Positions 27,270-35,879 of a stretch of DNA of 64,000 bases are shown piece by piece. The first letter of the stretch is position 1. Every line of letters begins with the position of its first letter. A program made the translations under genes and the position numbers. The notes below the pieces were generated by a model. The model was not told the origin of the DNA, ran no database searches, and saw nothing but the letters and a program-made list of their open reading frames with translations. The stretch covers positions 1 through 64,000 of the forward strand of contig NZ_JBHLUN010000014.1 of the NCBI RefSeq assembly GCF_042433915.1, in the 5' to 3' direction. Source of the DNA: Roseomonas elaeocarpi (GTDB lineage: Bacteria; Pseudomonadota; Alphaproteobacteria; Acetobacterales; Acetobacteraceae).

Positions 27270-28165
27270 AGGCGGCCGATCAGGAAGGCGAGCGCGACGG
27301 CTAGCCCGACCTCTCGGTTGGAGCGGAACAGCGCGAGGCAGAGCGCAGGGTCGTCGATCCGCAGTTGCACCACCTGCCGCAGCAGCAGCGCCGCCGGCAG
27401 GATCATCGCCGGAATAAAGAGCGGACGCAGCCCGGCCAGCCATCCCGCCAGCACCAGCAGCGCGACCACCAGCGCGTAGACCACCAGCAGGAAGGGCCGC
27501 GTCCGCTCGCCGAGTGTGAGCGCCGAGGAGCCGATGCCGACCTTCGCGTCGTCCTCGCGGTCCTGGTGGGCGTAAACCGTGTCGTAGCCCAGGATCCAGA
27601 AGAAGGCGGCCACCCAGAGCACCACGGCGGCGGGCGGCAGGGCGCCAGTGGCGGCGGCCCAGCCGGTGGGCGCTGCCCAGGAGAACACGAAGCCCAGCAT
27701 CGCCTGCGGCCAGTCCGTCACGCGCTTGGCCAGCGGGTAGAGCGCGATCGGCACCAGCGACAGCACGCCCAGCAGGATGGCGGTGCGGTTGAGCTGCAAG
27801 AGGATGATCAAGCCGACCAGGCACAGCGCCGCCAGCCAGAGCAGCGCCTGCCGCGGCCGCACCGCGCCCGAGGCGAGCGGGCGGCCGGCGGTGCGCTCCA
27901 CCCGGCGGTCGATGTCGCGGTCCCACAGGTCGTTCACCACGCAGCCGGCCCCGCGCATCGCCACCGACCCCACCGCGAACAGCAGCGTGAGCCAGAGCCC
28001 CGTGCCCCAGTCCGGCGCCGCGGCCGCGAAGGCCCAGAGCCCGGGCAGGAACAGCAGCCAGGAGCCGATCGGCCGGTCCATTCGGGCCAGCAGAGCATAG
28101 GGGCGGGCAGCGGCGGGCAGGTGGGAAACCCACCCCTCTGCCCGGATGTCGGTGAAAGCGGCCAT
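27266..28165 (-). CDS. ubiA: 4-hydroxybenzoate polyprenyltransferase
   Basis: A 299-residue UbiA prenyltransferase for ubiquinone synthesis. The two Asp-rich sites are NDLWDRDID (about residues 77-85; Mg/diphosphate) and DTVYAHQDREDD (about 191-202). Seven to nine hydrophobic helices follow the usual pattern. ATG 28165 (MAAFTDIRAEGW) is chosen over an upstream ATG at 28201 that would overlap the divergent rsmE start. It is followed by the overlapping methyltransferase gene. Confidence 0.94.
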   Translation of the reverse strand: MAAFTDIRAEGWVSHLPAAARPYALLARMDRPIGSWLLFLPGLWAFAAAAPDWGTGLWLTLLFAVGSVAMRGAGCVVNDLWDRDIDRRVERTAGRPLASGAVRPRQALLWLAALCLVGLIILLQLNRTAILLGVLSLVPIALYPLAKRVTDWPQAMLGFVFSWAAPTGWAAATGALPPAAVVLWVAAFFWILGYDTVYAHQDREDDAKVGIGSSALTLGERTRPFLLVVYALVVALLVLAGWLAGLRPLFIPAMILPAALLLRQVVQLRIDDPALCLALFRSNREVGLAVALAFLIGRL

Positions 28166-28193
28166 GCGTGCTAGTGTCTCCTCCCAGCACGCC

Positions 28194-28943
28194 ATGTCCA
28201 TCCCACGCCTGTTCCTCGATGCGCCCCTCAGCCCCGGTGAGGAGGTTCCCGCCCTGCCCGGCCAGGGCCGCTACCTCGGTTCCGTGCTGCGTCGCGGGCC
28301 GGGCGATCCCGTGGTGGTCTTCAATGGCCGCGACGGCGAGTTCGCCGCCACGGTGAGCACGATCCGCAAGGACGAGGCGCGCTTCACCGTGGGTGCCCGG
28401 CTGCGGGCGCAGCCAGAGCCGGGCGGGCCGCAGCTGCTGCTGGCCACGATCAAGCGCGACGCGATGGAATGGGTGGTGGAAAAGGCCACCGAGCTCGGCG
28501 TCGCGGCCATCCAGCCGGTCATCACGGCGCGCTGCGTGGCCGACAAGGTGAACCTCGCCCGGCTGGGGCTGATCGCGCGCGAGGCGGCGGAACAGTGCGA
28601 GCGGCTGGACATCCCCGCGATCGCGGACGCGCTGCCGCTGCACGCGGCGCTGGACCGCTGGGACCCGGCGGTGCCGCTGTTCCTCCTGGCCGAGCGCGGC
28701 GCGGCCCCTGCCCTGCCCGTGGCGGCGGCCAGGCTTGCCGAGGAGGGCCGGGCCATGCCTGTCGGCTTGGTGACCGGGCCGGAGGGCGGCTTCACACCGG
28801 TGGAACTTGACGCCATGCGGCGGCGCCCCTTTGTTGTCGAAGCTGCCCTGGGCCCGCGCATCCTGCGGGCCGAAACGGCGGCGGTCTCGGGGCTGGCGGT
28901 GCTGCAGGCGATCTGCGGCGACCTCGGCCACGGCCGGAACTGA
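28194..28943 (+). CDS. rsmE: 16S rRNA (uracil1498-N3)-methyltransferase
   Basis: A 249-residue SPOUT methyltransferase. N-terminal PUA-like part about 1-70; the knot domain shows ATELGVAAIQPVITARC (about residues 100-115), LVTGPEGGFTPVE (about 190) and LGPRILRAETAAVSGLAVLQ near the end, the diagnostic RsmE signature. It starts 28 bases from the divergent ubiA start, so the promoters overlap. Methylates U1498 of 16S rRNA. Confidence 0.95.
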   Translation: MSIPRLFLDAPLSPGEEVPALPGQGRYLGSVLRRGPGDPVVVFNGRDGEFAATVSTIRKDEARFTVGARLRAQPEPGGPQLLLATIKRDAMEWVVEKATELGVAAIQPVITARCVADKVNLARLGLIAREAAEQCERLDIPAIADALPLHAALDRWDPAVPLFLLAERGAAPALPVAAARLAEEGRAMPVGLVTGPEGGFTPVELDAMRRRPFVVEAALGPRILRAETAAVSGLAVLQAICGDLGHGRN

Positions 28944-29074
28944 CGCGCTTTCCGGCCGGGCGGCACCGCCAGGGGCCGGAACACGCAACAACACCAACGC
29001 GAGCCGGTTCGCCCTCTCCGGGGCGGCGCCGGCTCGAAGGGCATCCTGCCCGAGAGCGCACACGGAAGCGAAGC

Positions 29075-30424
29075 ATGTCCAATCCCGGCGAGGCCGATCT
29101 GACGCCGATCACCTCCGTGCGCCAACTCGCCGACTGGTTCGCCGCCGGCTCCAAGCCGCGCGGCGACTGGCGCATCGGCACCGAGCACGAGAAGTTCGGC
29201 TTCCGCCGCGACGACCTTTCGGCACCGACCTATGACGACCCGCGCGGCGGCATCCGCGCCATCCTGGAAGGCGTGGCCGCCAAGGGGTGGGAGCCGATCC
29301 TCGACCGCGGCAACCCGATCGGCCTCGTGCGGGACAACGCCTCGGTGTCGCTGGAGCCGGGCGGGCAGACGGAGCTGTCGGGCGCGCCGGTCGCCGACGT
29401 GCACGCCACCAAGCGGGAGCTCGACTCCCACCTGGCGGAGCTGCGCGAGGTCGCGGAACCGCTGGGCATCGCCTTCCTGCCGGTGGGCTTCCATCCCCTC
29501 GCCCGCCGCGCCGACATGCCGTGGATGCCCAAGCAGCGCTACGCCATCATGCGCGACTACATGCCGCGGGTGGGCGAGCTCGGCCTCGACATGATGCTGC
29601 GCACCTGCACGGTGCAGAGCAACCTCGACTTCGGCGACGAGAACGACATGGTGGAGAAGCTGCGCCTTTCGCTGGCGCTGCAGCCGCTCTCCACCGCGCT
29701 CTGGGCCAGCTCGCCCTTCCGGGAAGGAGCTGCCACCGACTTCCTGACGCTGCGGGGCGAGGTCTGGACCCGCACCGACCCGGACCGCACCGGCATCCCG
29801 TCGGTGGTGTTCGAGGAAGGCTTCGGCTTCGCGCGCTTCGTCGAATACGTCCTCGACGTGCCGATGTACTTCGTGATGCGCGAGGGCGCCTTCGTGGACG
29901 CCACCAGCACCAGCTTCCGCCGCTTCATGGCGGACGGGTTGCCGGGCCGGCCGGAGATCCGGGCCACGATGGGCGACTGGGCCGACCACGTGACCACGGT
30001 GTTCACCGACGTTCGCCTCAAGCGCTTCCTGGAAATGCGCGGCGCCGACGTGGGCAGCCCCGAGATGATCGTGGCGCACCCGGCCTTCTGGACAGGGCTG
30101 CTCTACGACGACGCGGCGCAGAAGGCGGGGCTGGAGCTGGTGCGCGGCTGGAGCGTCGAGGAGATGCGGCGCCTGCGCGCGGAGGTCCCGAAGCTGGGGC
30201 TGCGCGCCACCGTCGGCGGCCGGTCCTTGCGCGACGTGGCGCGGGACGTGGTGCGCATCGCGCGAGACGGGCTGCGGGCGCGGGGCCTGGGCGAGGAGGT
30301 GCTGCTGGCCCCGGTCGAGGCGATCGCGGAAAGCGGCATGACGCAGGCCGACCACTGGCTGGAGCGTTCGCGCACCGTCTGGAACGGCGACGTGCGGCGC
30401 ATCTTCGACGAGGCCGCGGTCTGA
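29075..30424 (+). CDS. gshA: Glutamate-cysteine ligase
   Basis: A 449-residue enzyme of the plant/alphaproteobacterial GshA class: IGTEHEKFGF (about residues 35-44), LEPGGQTELSG (about 92-102), DMMLRTCTVQSNLDF (about 168-182) and FREGAATDFLTLRGEVW (about 213-229). Catalyses ATP-dependent formation of gamma-glutamylcysteine, the first step of glutathione synthesis. The second step, gshB, lies 5.5 kb downstream in the same orientation. Follows rsmE after about 130 bases. Confidence 0.96.
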   Translation: MSNPGEADLTPITSVRQLADWFAAGSKPRGDWRIGTEHEKFGFRRDDLSAPTYDDPRGGIRAILEGVAAKGWEPILDRGNPIGLVRDNASVSLEPGGQTELSGAPVADVHATKRELDSHLAELREVAEPLGIAFLPVGFHPLARRADMPWMPKQRYAIMRDYMPRVGELGLDMMLRTCTVQSNLDFGDENDMVEKLRLSLALQPLSTALWASSPFREGAATDFLTLRGEVWTRTDPDRTGIPSVVFEEGFGFARFVEYVLDVPMYFVMREGAFVDATSTSFRRFMADGLPGRPEIRATMGDWADHVTTVFTDVRLKRFLEMRGADVGSPEMIVAHPAFWTGLLYDDAAQKAGLELVRGWSVEEMRRLRAEVPKLGLRATVGGRSLRDVARDVVRIARDGLRARGLGEEVLLAPVEAIAESGMTQADHWLERSRTVWNGDVRRIFDEAAV

Positions 30425-30652
30425 TTCCGGCACGGGGCGTGCCGGCGGCTGCCGGCGCCCCCTCTGGCGCGGTCGGCGAGGCGTCCTGCCACCACCCCCG
30501 GCGCCCTGCTGCGACGAGCCTCCGACCGGTGCCCACGCGGTGCCCCGGATGCCGGAAAAATCCTTTCCGAACTGTGCCCTAAGCCCCGTTCATCCTTGTT
30601 CCGGAACGCTGCAATCACCATCTCTCGAAGCAACCGAGACTTGGAGATTCCC

Positions 30653-30904
30653 ATGCAGATGAACAGTCTGGTGGCCCAGGGCAGGGTCATCGCCGCCGGT
30701 CGCATGCTGGCCGGCCTGGATCAGGAACAACTGGCGACCGAGGCGGGGCTTTCGCCCTCCACCGTGTCGCGCATCGAGTGCGGCCATCGCCGCGTCCGTC
30801 CGGCCACGCTCGAGGCCGTGTGGCGGGCGCTGGACCGGCTGGGCATCGACCTGACCCGCAACAGCCGCACCGGCCACTACGCGGCGGGCACCAGCTTCGG
30901 CTGA
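30653..30904 (+). CDS. Small XRE-family HTH regulator
   Basis: An 83-residue protein that is essentially one helix-turn-helix: GRMLAGLDQEQLATEAGLSP (about residues 20-39), STVSRIECGHRRVRP (about 40-54). ATG 30653 has GGAG upstream; a TTG at 30596 would add non-homologous residues. No partner gene is adjacent: its 3' end abuts a dispersed repeat. Target unknown. Confidence 0.85.
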   Translation: MQMNSLVAQGRVIAAGRMLAGLDQEQLATEAGLSPSTVSRIECGHRRVRPATLEAVWRALDRLGIDLTRNSRTGHYAAGTSFG

Positions 30905-30935
30905 GGCCATGCCTCAATGGGTTGGGCGCGTCCCA

Positions 30936-31192
30936 GGGGAGAGAAGGAATTCTCTCCCCCGGACCCCCACTCATCTTTTTTCCCGACGCTGCCGCAGGGC
31001 GGTTGTGGGCGGTCGTGGAACGGGTCAGGCCGTTCCTCTGATAAACGGGCAGACTTCCTCCCGGTGTGCTGAGGCGATCCTCGCTCCGGGTCATCGACCC
31101 GGAGCGCACACCCCCACCACAATCCCGCGGCAGCGTCCCGAAAAAAGATGAGGGGGTTGGGGTCCGGGGCGGGGGAGAATTCCTTCTCCCCC
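30936..31192. repeat. Dispersed symmetric repeat, copy B
   Basis: Both flanks carry palindromes (30936-30959 GGGGAGAGAAGGAATT..., 31171-31192). Inside them ACTCATCTTTTTT...GACGCTGCCGC and its reverse complement GCGGCAGCGTC...AAAAAAGATGAG form the core inverted repeat. The central hairpin at 31082-31106 has an 11-bp stem and ATC loop. The interior between the left arm and hairpin differs from copies A and C. Sits between convergent genes (XRE and acyltransferase). Confidence 0.88.
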
Positions 31193-31216
31193 GCCCTGGC
31201 CACGGCCCCCCGGACG

Positions 31217-31882
31217 CTACGCCCGATCCTCGAAACCCGGGTCGTAGCGCCCGCAGAACGCCGCCGCGCCCAGGTGCCGGAAGTCTTCCAGCGCCTCGCC
31301 CAGCCGCTCGTGCGGCCAGTCCCACCAGCGGATGCGGGCCAGGCTTTCCATCACCGGCGCCTCGAAGCGGAAGCGCAGCACCCGCGCCGGCACGCCCACC
31401 GCGATCGCGAAGGCCGGCACGTCGCGCGTCACCACGGCGCCCGCGCCGATCGCCGCACCGTCGCCGATCGTGACGCCGGGCAGCACCGTCACGCCGTGGC
31501 CGATCCACACGTCGTGGCCCAGCGTCACGGGCGTCGAGCGCCGCCAGGCGAAGAACGCCGCGTCGTCCTCGCCCAGGCCGTAGCTGGCGGAGCGATAGGT
31601 GAAGTGGCTCAGCGCCACGCGCTCCAGCGGGTGGTTGCCGGGGTTGAGGCGCACCTGCGCCGCCACCGAGCAGAAGCGGCCCAGCGTCGTGTCCATGATG
31701 TCGCTGTTCTCGGCGACGTAGCTGTAGTCGCCGAAGCGGCTGTCGACGACCTTGGTGCGCGCGCCGACCTCGCAGTAATGGCCGAAGCTGCTGTTGCGCA
31801 CCTCGGCCGTGGCGTGGATCAGGGGCTCGAGGCCGAGCTGCTTCGGGGTGGACGGCTTGTTGTCCGGGCTGGCCGCCGCCAT
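31217..31882 (-). CDS. Hexapeptide-repeat acyltransferase (CatB / phosphonate-associated type)
   Basis: A 221-residue left-handed beta-helix acetyltransferase. Hexapeptide repeats run from about residue 20 (HATAEVRNSSFGHYCEVGAR) to about 165 (IGHGVTVLPGVTIGDGAAIG, GAGAVVTRDVPAFAI). LNPGNHPLERVALSHFTY and AFFAWRRSTPVTLGHDVWIG match the family linked to phosphonate operons. No phn genes are in the window, so the acceptor is unknown. The start at 31882 has GGAG upstream; the longer frame to 32095 overlaps the divergent phosphatase. Confidence 0.88.
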   Translation of the reverse strand: MAAASPDNKPSTPKQLGLEPLIHATAEVRNSSFGHYCEVGARTKVVDSRFGDYSYVAENSDIMDTTLGRFCSVAAQVRLNPGNHPLERVALSHFTYRSASYGLGEDDAAFFAWRRSTPVTLGHDVWIGHGVTVLPGVTIGDGAAIGAGAVVTRDVPAFAIAVGVPARVLRFRFEAPVMESLARIRWWDWPHERLGEALEDFRHLGAAAFCGRYDPGFEDRA

Positions 31883-32087
31883 CGTCGCGTCTCCGTTTTC
31901 GGGTCGCGCTTGTTGCCAGCGGAACCCGCGGCGGTCGCGAGACAGTTGCGTGACGTCTCGCCCCCGTTCCGGATGCCCGGCGCCGGGATACCCTGTCATC
32001 AATCTGTCCTTTGACCGCGCGGCGTCTTGCCCGGAGATGCGCGCGAGGCGCCCGCCCCGGGCGTCCATCCGCCGTGAGGTCGCTTCC

Positions 32088-32798
32088 GTGTCCACATTCC
32101 GCCGCAGCCTGCTCGCCGCCGCCGCGTCGCTGCCCCTTCTCGCCGCCCTGCCGGTCCTGGCCGAGGATGCGCCCTACGTCACGGCGGCCGACGTCAACTT
32201 CCTGCTGCTGCTGCCCCCGCCGCCCGCGCGCAACTCGGCGCTGGATCAGGCCGAGATCGCGCAGGTTCTCGAGATCCAGCGCAGCCGCTCGCCCGAGCGC
32301 GCGGCGCTGGCGGTGCACGACGCCACGGAAACGCCGGAAGCCATGTTCGGCACCGTGATGGGCCCGGACTTCACCGCCGCCAAACTGCCGCTGACGATCG
32401 CCTTCCTTGCCCACGTCGCCGAGAACGAGGACGTGCTGACCGACCCCGCCAAGAAGGGCTTCGGCCGGCCGCGGCCGCACCTGGTGAATGCGGAGATCAA
32501 GCCGATCGTGCCGCTGTCCACCTCGGGCTCCTACCCGTCGGGACACACCACGCGCGGCACCATGACCGGGATCGTGCTGGCGGCGATGGTGCCGGAACGC
32601 CACGACGCCATCCTGGCGCGGGTGCAGGAATACGGGCAGAGCCGCCTCGTGGGCGGTATCCACTACGCCAGCGACATCGAGGCCGGCTACCGCGCCGGCA
32701 CCGCGGCGGCGGCGGTGATGATGACCAAGCCTGCCTTCCAGGCCGATTTCGCGAAGGCGCGGGCGGAGCTGCGCGCGGCGCTCGGGTTGCAGCCCTGA
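32088..32798 (+). CDS. Secreted class A acid phosphatase (PAP2 family)
   Basis: A 236-residue exported enzyme. Signal peptide about 1-25 (FRRSLLAAAASLPLLAALPV, cleavage near VLAEDA). The PAP2 motifs are complete: KKGFGRPRP, YPSGHTTRG and SRLVGGIHYASDIEAG. Nonspecific phosphomonoesterase or lipid-phosphate phosphatase in the periplasm. The GTG at 32088 gives a clean signal peptide and has GAGGT upstream; an ATG at 32037 is possible. Confidence 0.88.
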   Translation: MSTFRRSLLAAAASLPLLAALPVLAEDAPYVTAADVNFLLLLPPPPARNSALDQAEIAQVLEIQRSRSPERAALAVHDATETPEAMFGTVMGPDFTAAKLPLTIAFLAHVAENEDVLTDPAKKGFGRPRPHLVNAEIKPIVPLSTSGSYPSGHTTRGTMTGIVLAAMVPERHDAILARVQEYGQSRLVGGIHYASDIEAGYRAGTAAAAVMMTKPAFQADFAKARAELRAALGLQP

Positions 32799-32819
32799 GC
32801 GTCCTGAGGTTCGGATAGT

Positions 32820-33221
32820 GCGCTGTGTCGGGGGATGGCTCCGCCTTCCCCCGGAACCCCCAGCCGCCAGGAACCTGAGGTTCCTGGACCTCCCAGGAAG
32901 GGGTGCCTCCGCGATCAGGCGCTTGCCTGCTCCCCAGTTGGCTCACGCCGGAGAGCCATGCTCTCCGGCGACTGCCAGGGCAGCCCGCGCGGCCTCATAG
33001 ATTCTGTTCTGGCCCTTTGCCGGCAGCGTTTCGCCCGCTTCCGGAATGGCGCACGCGTTTACGGCGCAGCGCGCTTCACGGCCCTGCCTGAACGCGTGCA
33101 TCACCCGATCAGCCCGCAGCGCCCCGGCTGCCACGCGGCACCAAACCCCCGGCGGGGTCTCGGGGTGGCCCTGCCACCCTGAGCGGAGAGGGTCCGGGAG
33201 AGGCAGCGCCTCTCCTGGCCA
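32820..33221. repeat. 402-bp structured repeat, copy 1 (forward)
   Basis: Begins GCGCTGTGTCGGGGGATGG and ends TCTCCTGGCCA. An inverted copy of similar length is at 36874-37275. It is a chain of hairpins: CCAGGAACC-TGA-GGTTCCTGG, GGAGAGC-CAT-GCTCTCC, GGGGTGGC...GCCACCC and a GAGAGGC...GCCTCTC palindrome. It lies between the convergent phosphatase and dnaQ genes. No convincing ORF. Confidence 0.9.
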
Positions 33222-33231
33222 CCGCGCGCCC

Positions 33232-33924
33232 TCACCCCCCGGCAGGCGGGAAGTTGGACCAAAGGCTGTCCTTCAGCCGCCCCACGAAGGCCGCGTGGCG
33301 CTCCAGCTCCTCAGGCGAGGGCAGGATCGGGCGCGGCGTGCGCGGCCCCACCGGCCCGGCCGAGGCCACCAGCATCGGCCCGTTGCCCTGGATGCCCAGG
33401 CTGAGGCCTGGCTGCTTGCCGCCCATCAGCTCCAGGTAGACCTGCGACAACAGCTGCACGTCGAGCAGCGCGTTGTGCGAGGTGCGCATGGAGTTGTCGA
33501 TCGCGAAGCGCCGGCACAGCGCGTCGAGGCTGTTGGGCAGGCCTGGAAAGCGCTTCTTGGCCAGCGCCAGCGTGTCCACCATGCGGGAGCGGTCGATCAC
33601 CGGCACGTTGCAGCGGCGGAACTCGTGGTCGAGGAAGCCGAAGTCGAAGGGCGCGTTGTGCGCCACCACCGGGTCGTCGCCCAGGAAGTCCAGCAGCTCG
33701 GGCAGGATCTCGGCAAACAGCGGCTTGCCGATCAGCATCTCGCGCGTGAAGCCGTGGACGCGGGCGGCTTCCTCGGGCACGTCGCGCTCCGGGTCGATCA
33801 GCTTGTGGAAGGTCCGGTCGGTCGGCATGAAGTTGATCACTTCGATCGCCGCGACCTCCAGGACGCGGTCGCCGGTGGCGGGGTCCAGGCCGGTGGTTTC
33901 GGTATCCAGGATCAGGGCGCGCAT
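33232..33924 (-). CDS. dnaQ: DNA polymerase III epsilon subunit (proofreading 3'-5' exonuclease)
   Basis: A 230-residue DEDDh exonuclease. Exo I LDTETTGLDP (residues about 6-15), Exo II HNAPFDFGFLDHEF (about 90-103) and Exo III SHNALLDVQL (about 148-157) are all present. The C-terminal tail (about 170-230) is the polymerase-alpha binding part. Proofreads during replication. The downstream neighbours on this strand are missing: its 3' end faces the structured repeat. coaE and aroE lie upstream, the common alphaproteobacterial order. Confidence 0.95.
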   Translation of the reverse strand: MRALILDTETTGLDPATGDRVLEVAAIEVINFMPTDRTFHKLIDPERDVPEEAARVHGFTREMLIGKPLFAEILPELLDFLGDDPVVAHNAPFDFGFLDHEFRRCNVPVIDRSRMVDTLALAKKRFPGLPNSLDALCRRFAIDNSMRTSHNALLDVQLLSQVYLELMGGKQPGLSLGIQGNGPMLVASAGPVGPRTPRPILPSPEELERHAAFVGRLKDSLWSNFPPAGG

Positions 33925-34063
33925 GGCGCCATCCTAGCACGGCCGCCCAACCCGGGCACTGTTCGGTGGAGGGCGAGAGGAACGCGATCCGGCCTCCGCG
34001 GCCTTGCGTCCCGCATCCCTGGTCTTCCCGCAGCCCAGGGTCACGCGGCTGCGGGCGCTGCCG

Positions 34064-34660
34064 TCAGGCCTGGCCGCCCTGGAACCGCCGCACGAGCATC
34101 CGCACCGCGCGCTGGGCCAGGTGGCGCGACAGGCCGGTGGGGATGAGGTGGTCGGCGCGGCGGCGCTTTTCCGCGTCGGGCACCTGCCGCCGCAGGATCG
34201 CGCGCAGCCGATCCGGCGTCATGCCGGCGCGGCGCAGCACCCGGGCGCGCTGCACGGCCGCGGGGGCGGAAACCACGGCCACCGCGTCCACCCGGCGCTC
34301 CGCCCCCGTCTCGAACAGCAGTGGGATGTCGAGCACCACCAGCGGCCGCCCGCGCCGCCGCGCCGCCGCCACGAAGCGCCGTTCCTCCGCGCGCACGAGG
34401 GGGTGGACGATCCGCTCCAGCCGGTTCAGCGCGGCGTCGTTGCCGATCACGGCGCGCCGCAGCGCCTCGCGGTTCACCGCGCCGTCCTGCACCGCGCCCG
34501 GGAAGGCCGCGTCGATGGCGGGCACGGCGCGCCCGCCGCGCGCCTGGAGGCGGTGCACCGCCGCGTCGGCATCGAAGACCGGAACGCCCAGGCGGCGGAA
34601 CGCGCGGGCGGCGGTGGACTTGCCCATGCCGATGCTGCCGGTGAGGCCCAGGATTTTCAA
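34064..34660 (-). CDS. coaE: Dephospho-CoA kinase
   Basis: A 198-residue P-loop kinase performing the last step of coenzyme A synthesis. Walker A GLTGSIGMGKST (residues about 5-16), substrate site VFDADAAVHRL (about 28-38) and VVLDIPLLFETG (about 107-118) are typical. Preceded by aroE and followed by dnaQ with a gap of about 140 bases on each side or more. Confidence 0.95.
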   Translation of the reverse strand: MKILGLTGSIGMGKSTAARAFRRLGVPVFDADAAVHRLQARGGRAVPAIDAAFPGAVQDGAVNREALRRAVIGNDAALNRLERIVHPLVRAEERRFVAAARRRGRPLVVLDIPLLFETGAERRVDAVAVVSAPAAVQRARVLRRAGMTPDRLRAILRRQVPDAEKRRRADHLIPTGLSRHLAQRAVRMLVRRFQGGQA

Positions 34661-34916
34661 GGATACACCCTCATTGACGCGCCATCGCGGCGGGCATGTC
34701 GCCCTGCGCCCGATCGCGGCAAGATGGGCAGGCCGTCACCCTCCGGCTGCCTCATGCCGCCAAGGTGAACGGGCGGGGTGAAAGCGCGCGCGGGGCGGCA
34801 GGGGCAGGGGCCCTCGGGGCACCGAGACCGGCTACGACCGACGGCGGCGGCAGGCCGCCGGAAAGGCCCGCCCGCGCGGTGGAAAACGCCCGCGTCCATC
34901 CTGGAACCGGCATCTC

Positions 34917-35783
34917 TCAACCCTCGCGCGGGATGTCCGCCGCCACGTGCGTGCGCAGCGCCGCGTCCACCTCCGGCAGCACGCCGAACCATCGCTGGAA
35001 GCCGGGCCGGCCCTGGTGCAGCAGCATCCCCAGCCCCTCCACCACGCGCAGGCCCCGTGCCCGGGCGGCGCGCAGCAGGGCGGTGTCCAGCGGCACGTAC
35101 ACGATATCGGCCACCACCGCCGTGTCCGGCAGGGGGCTGAGGTCGATCTCCAGCGGCGGCTGCCCCTGCATCCCCAGCGGCGTGGTGTTCACCAGCAGCG
35201 CGGCCTCGGCCAGTGGCGGCGCGGCGGCCACGCGGATCCGCCCGGCCTCCTCGCCATCCCCTGCGCCCCCTTGGCGCAGCGCCGCGGCCAGCGCCTCGGC
35301 GCGCGCGGTGTTGCGGTTCACGATCACCAGGCGCGGGCAGCCGGCATCCAGCAGCGCCGCCGCGATCGCCCGCGCCGCACCGCCGGCCCCCAGGATCACC
35401 GCGGTTCCGGCCGTGACGTCCCAGCCCGGCACCTGTTCGCGCAGGTTCTCGAGGAAGCCCCAGCCGTCGGTGTTGCCCCCGATGATCTGCCCGTCCTCGA
35501 AGACCAGCGTGTTCACCGCCCCGGCGCGGCGGGCGCTTTCCTCCACCACGTCGCAGGCGCGGAAGGCGTCCTCCTTGTGCGGGATGGTGACGTTGGCGCC
35601 CCGGAACCCCGCCAGCGCCAGGGCGCGCACCACCTCCTCCAGCCGGCCGGGCGGCACGGCGAGCGGCACGTAGGCGCCGTCGATCCCGTAGCGCTCCAGC
35701 CAGGCACCATGGAGGCGCGGGGACCGCGAATGCCCCACCGGCCAGCCGATCACGCCCGCGAGCTTCGCCTTGCCTGTCAGCAC
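34917..35783 (-). CDS. aroE: Shikimate dehydrogenase
   Basis: A 288-residue NADP-dependent enzyme of the shikimate pathway. GWPVGHSRSPRLHG (about residues 13-26) is the shikimate site, VTIPHKED (about 66) holds the catalytic Lys, GNTDGWGF (about 103) the Asp, and ILGAGGAARAIAAAL (about 130) is the cofactor site. ATG 35783 is divergent from gshB. The maf gene that often precedes aroE in alphaproteobacteria is absent here. Confidence 0.95.
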   Translation of the reverse strand: MLTGKAKLAGVIGWPVGHSRSPRLHGAWLERYGIDGAYVPLAVPPGRLEEVVRALALAGFRGANVTIPHKEDAFRACDVVEESARRAGAVNTLVFEDGQIIGGNTDGWGFLENLREQVPGWDVTAGTAVILGAGGAARAIAAALLDAGCPRLVIVNRNTARAEALAAALRQGGAGDGEEAGRIRVAAAPPLAEAALLVNTTPLGMQGQPPLEIDLSPLPDTAVVADIVYVPLDTALLRAARARGLRVVEGLGMLLHQGRPGFQRWFGVLPEVDAALRTHVAADIPREG

Positions 35784-35879
35784 CTCTCAGCCTCCCCCTG
35801 GTGTTGCGCGCGCAGGGATGCCACCAAGATCGCCACTCGCACAGGGTTTGCCCCCGCTCGGGGCTTGAGGAGCAGGTGC

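Noticed and set aside
29287..30582. A 431-codon plus frame overlapping gshA
   Set aside because: Low-complexity Arg/Gly/Ala shadow in another frame of a clear glutamate-cysteine ligase.
32820..33221. Possible insertion sequence
   Set aside because: No transposase ORF in either 402-bp copy and no target duplication could be recognised; treated as a structured repeat.
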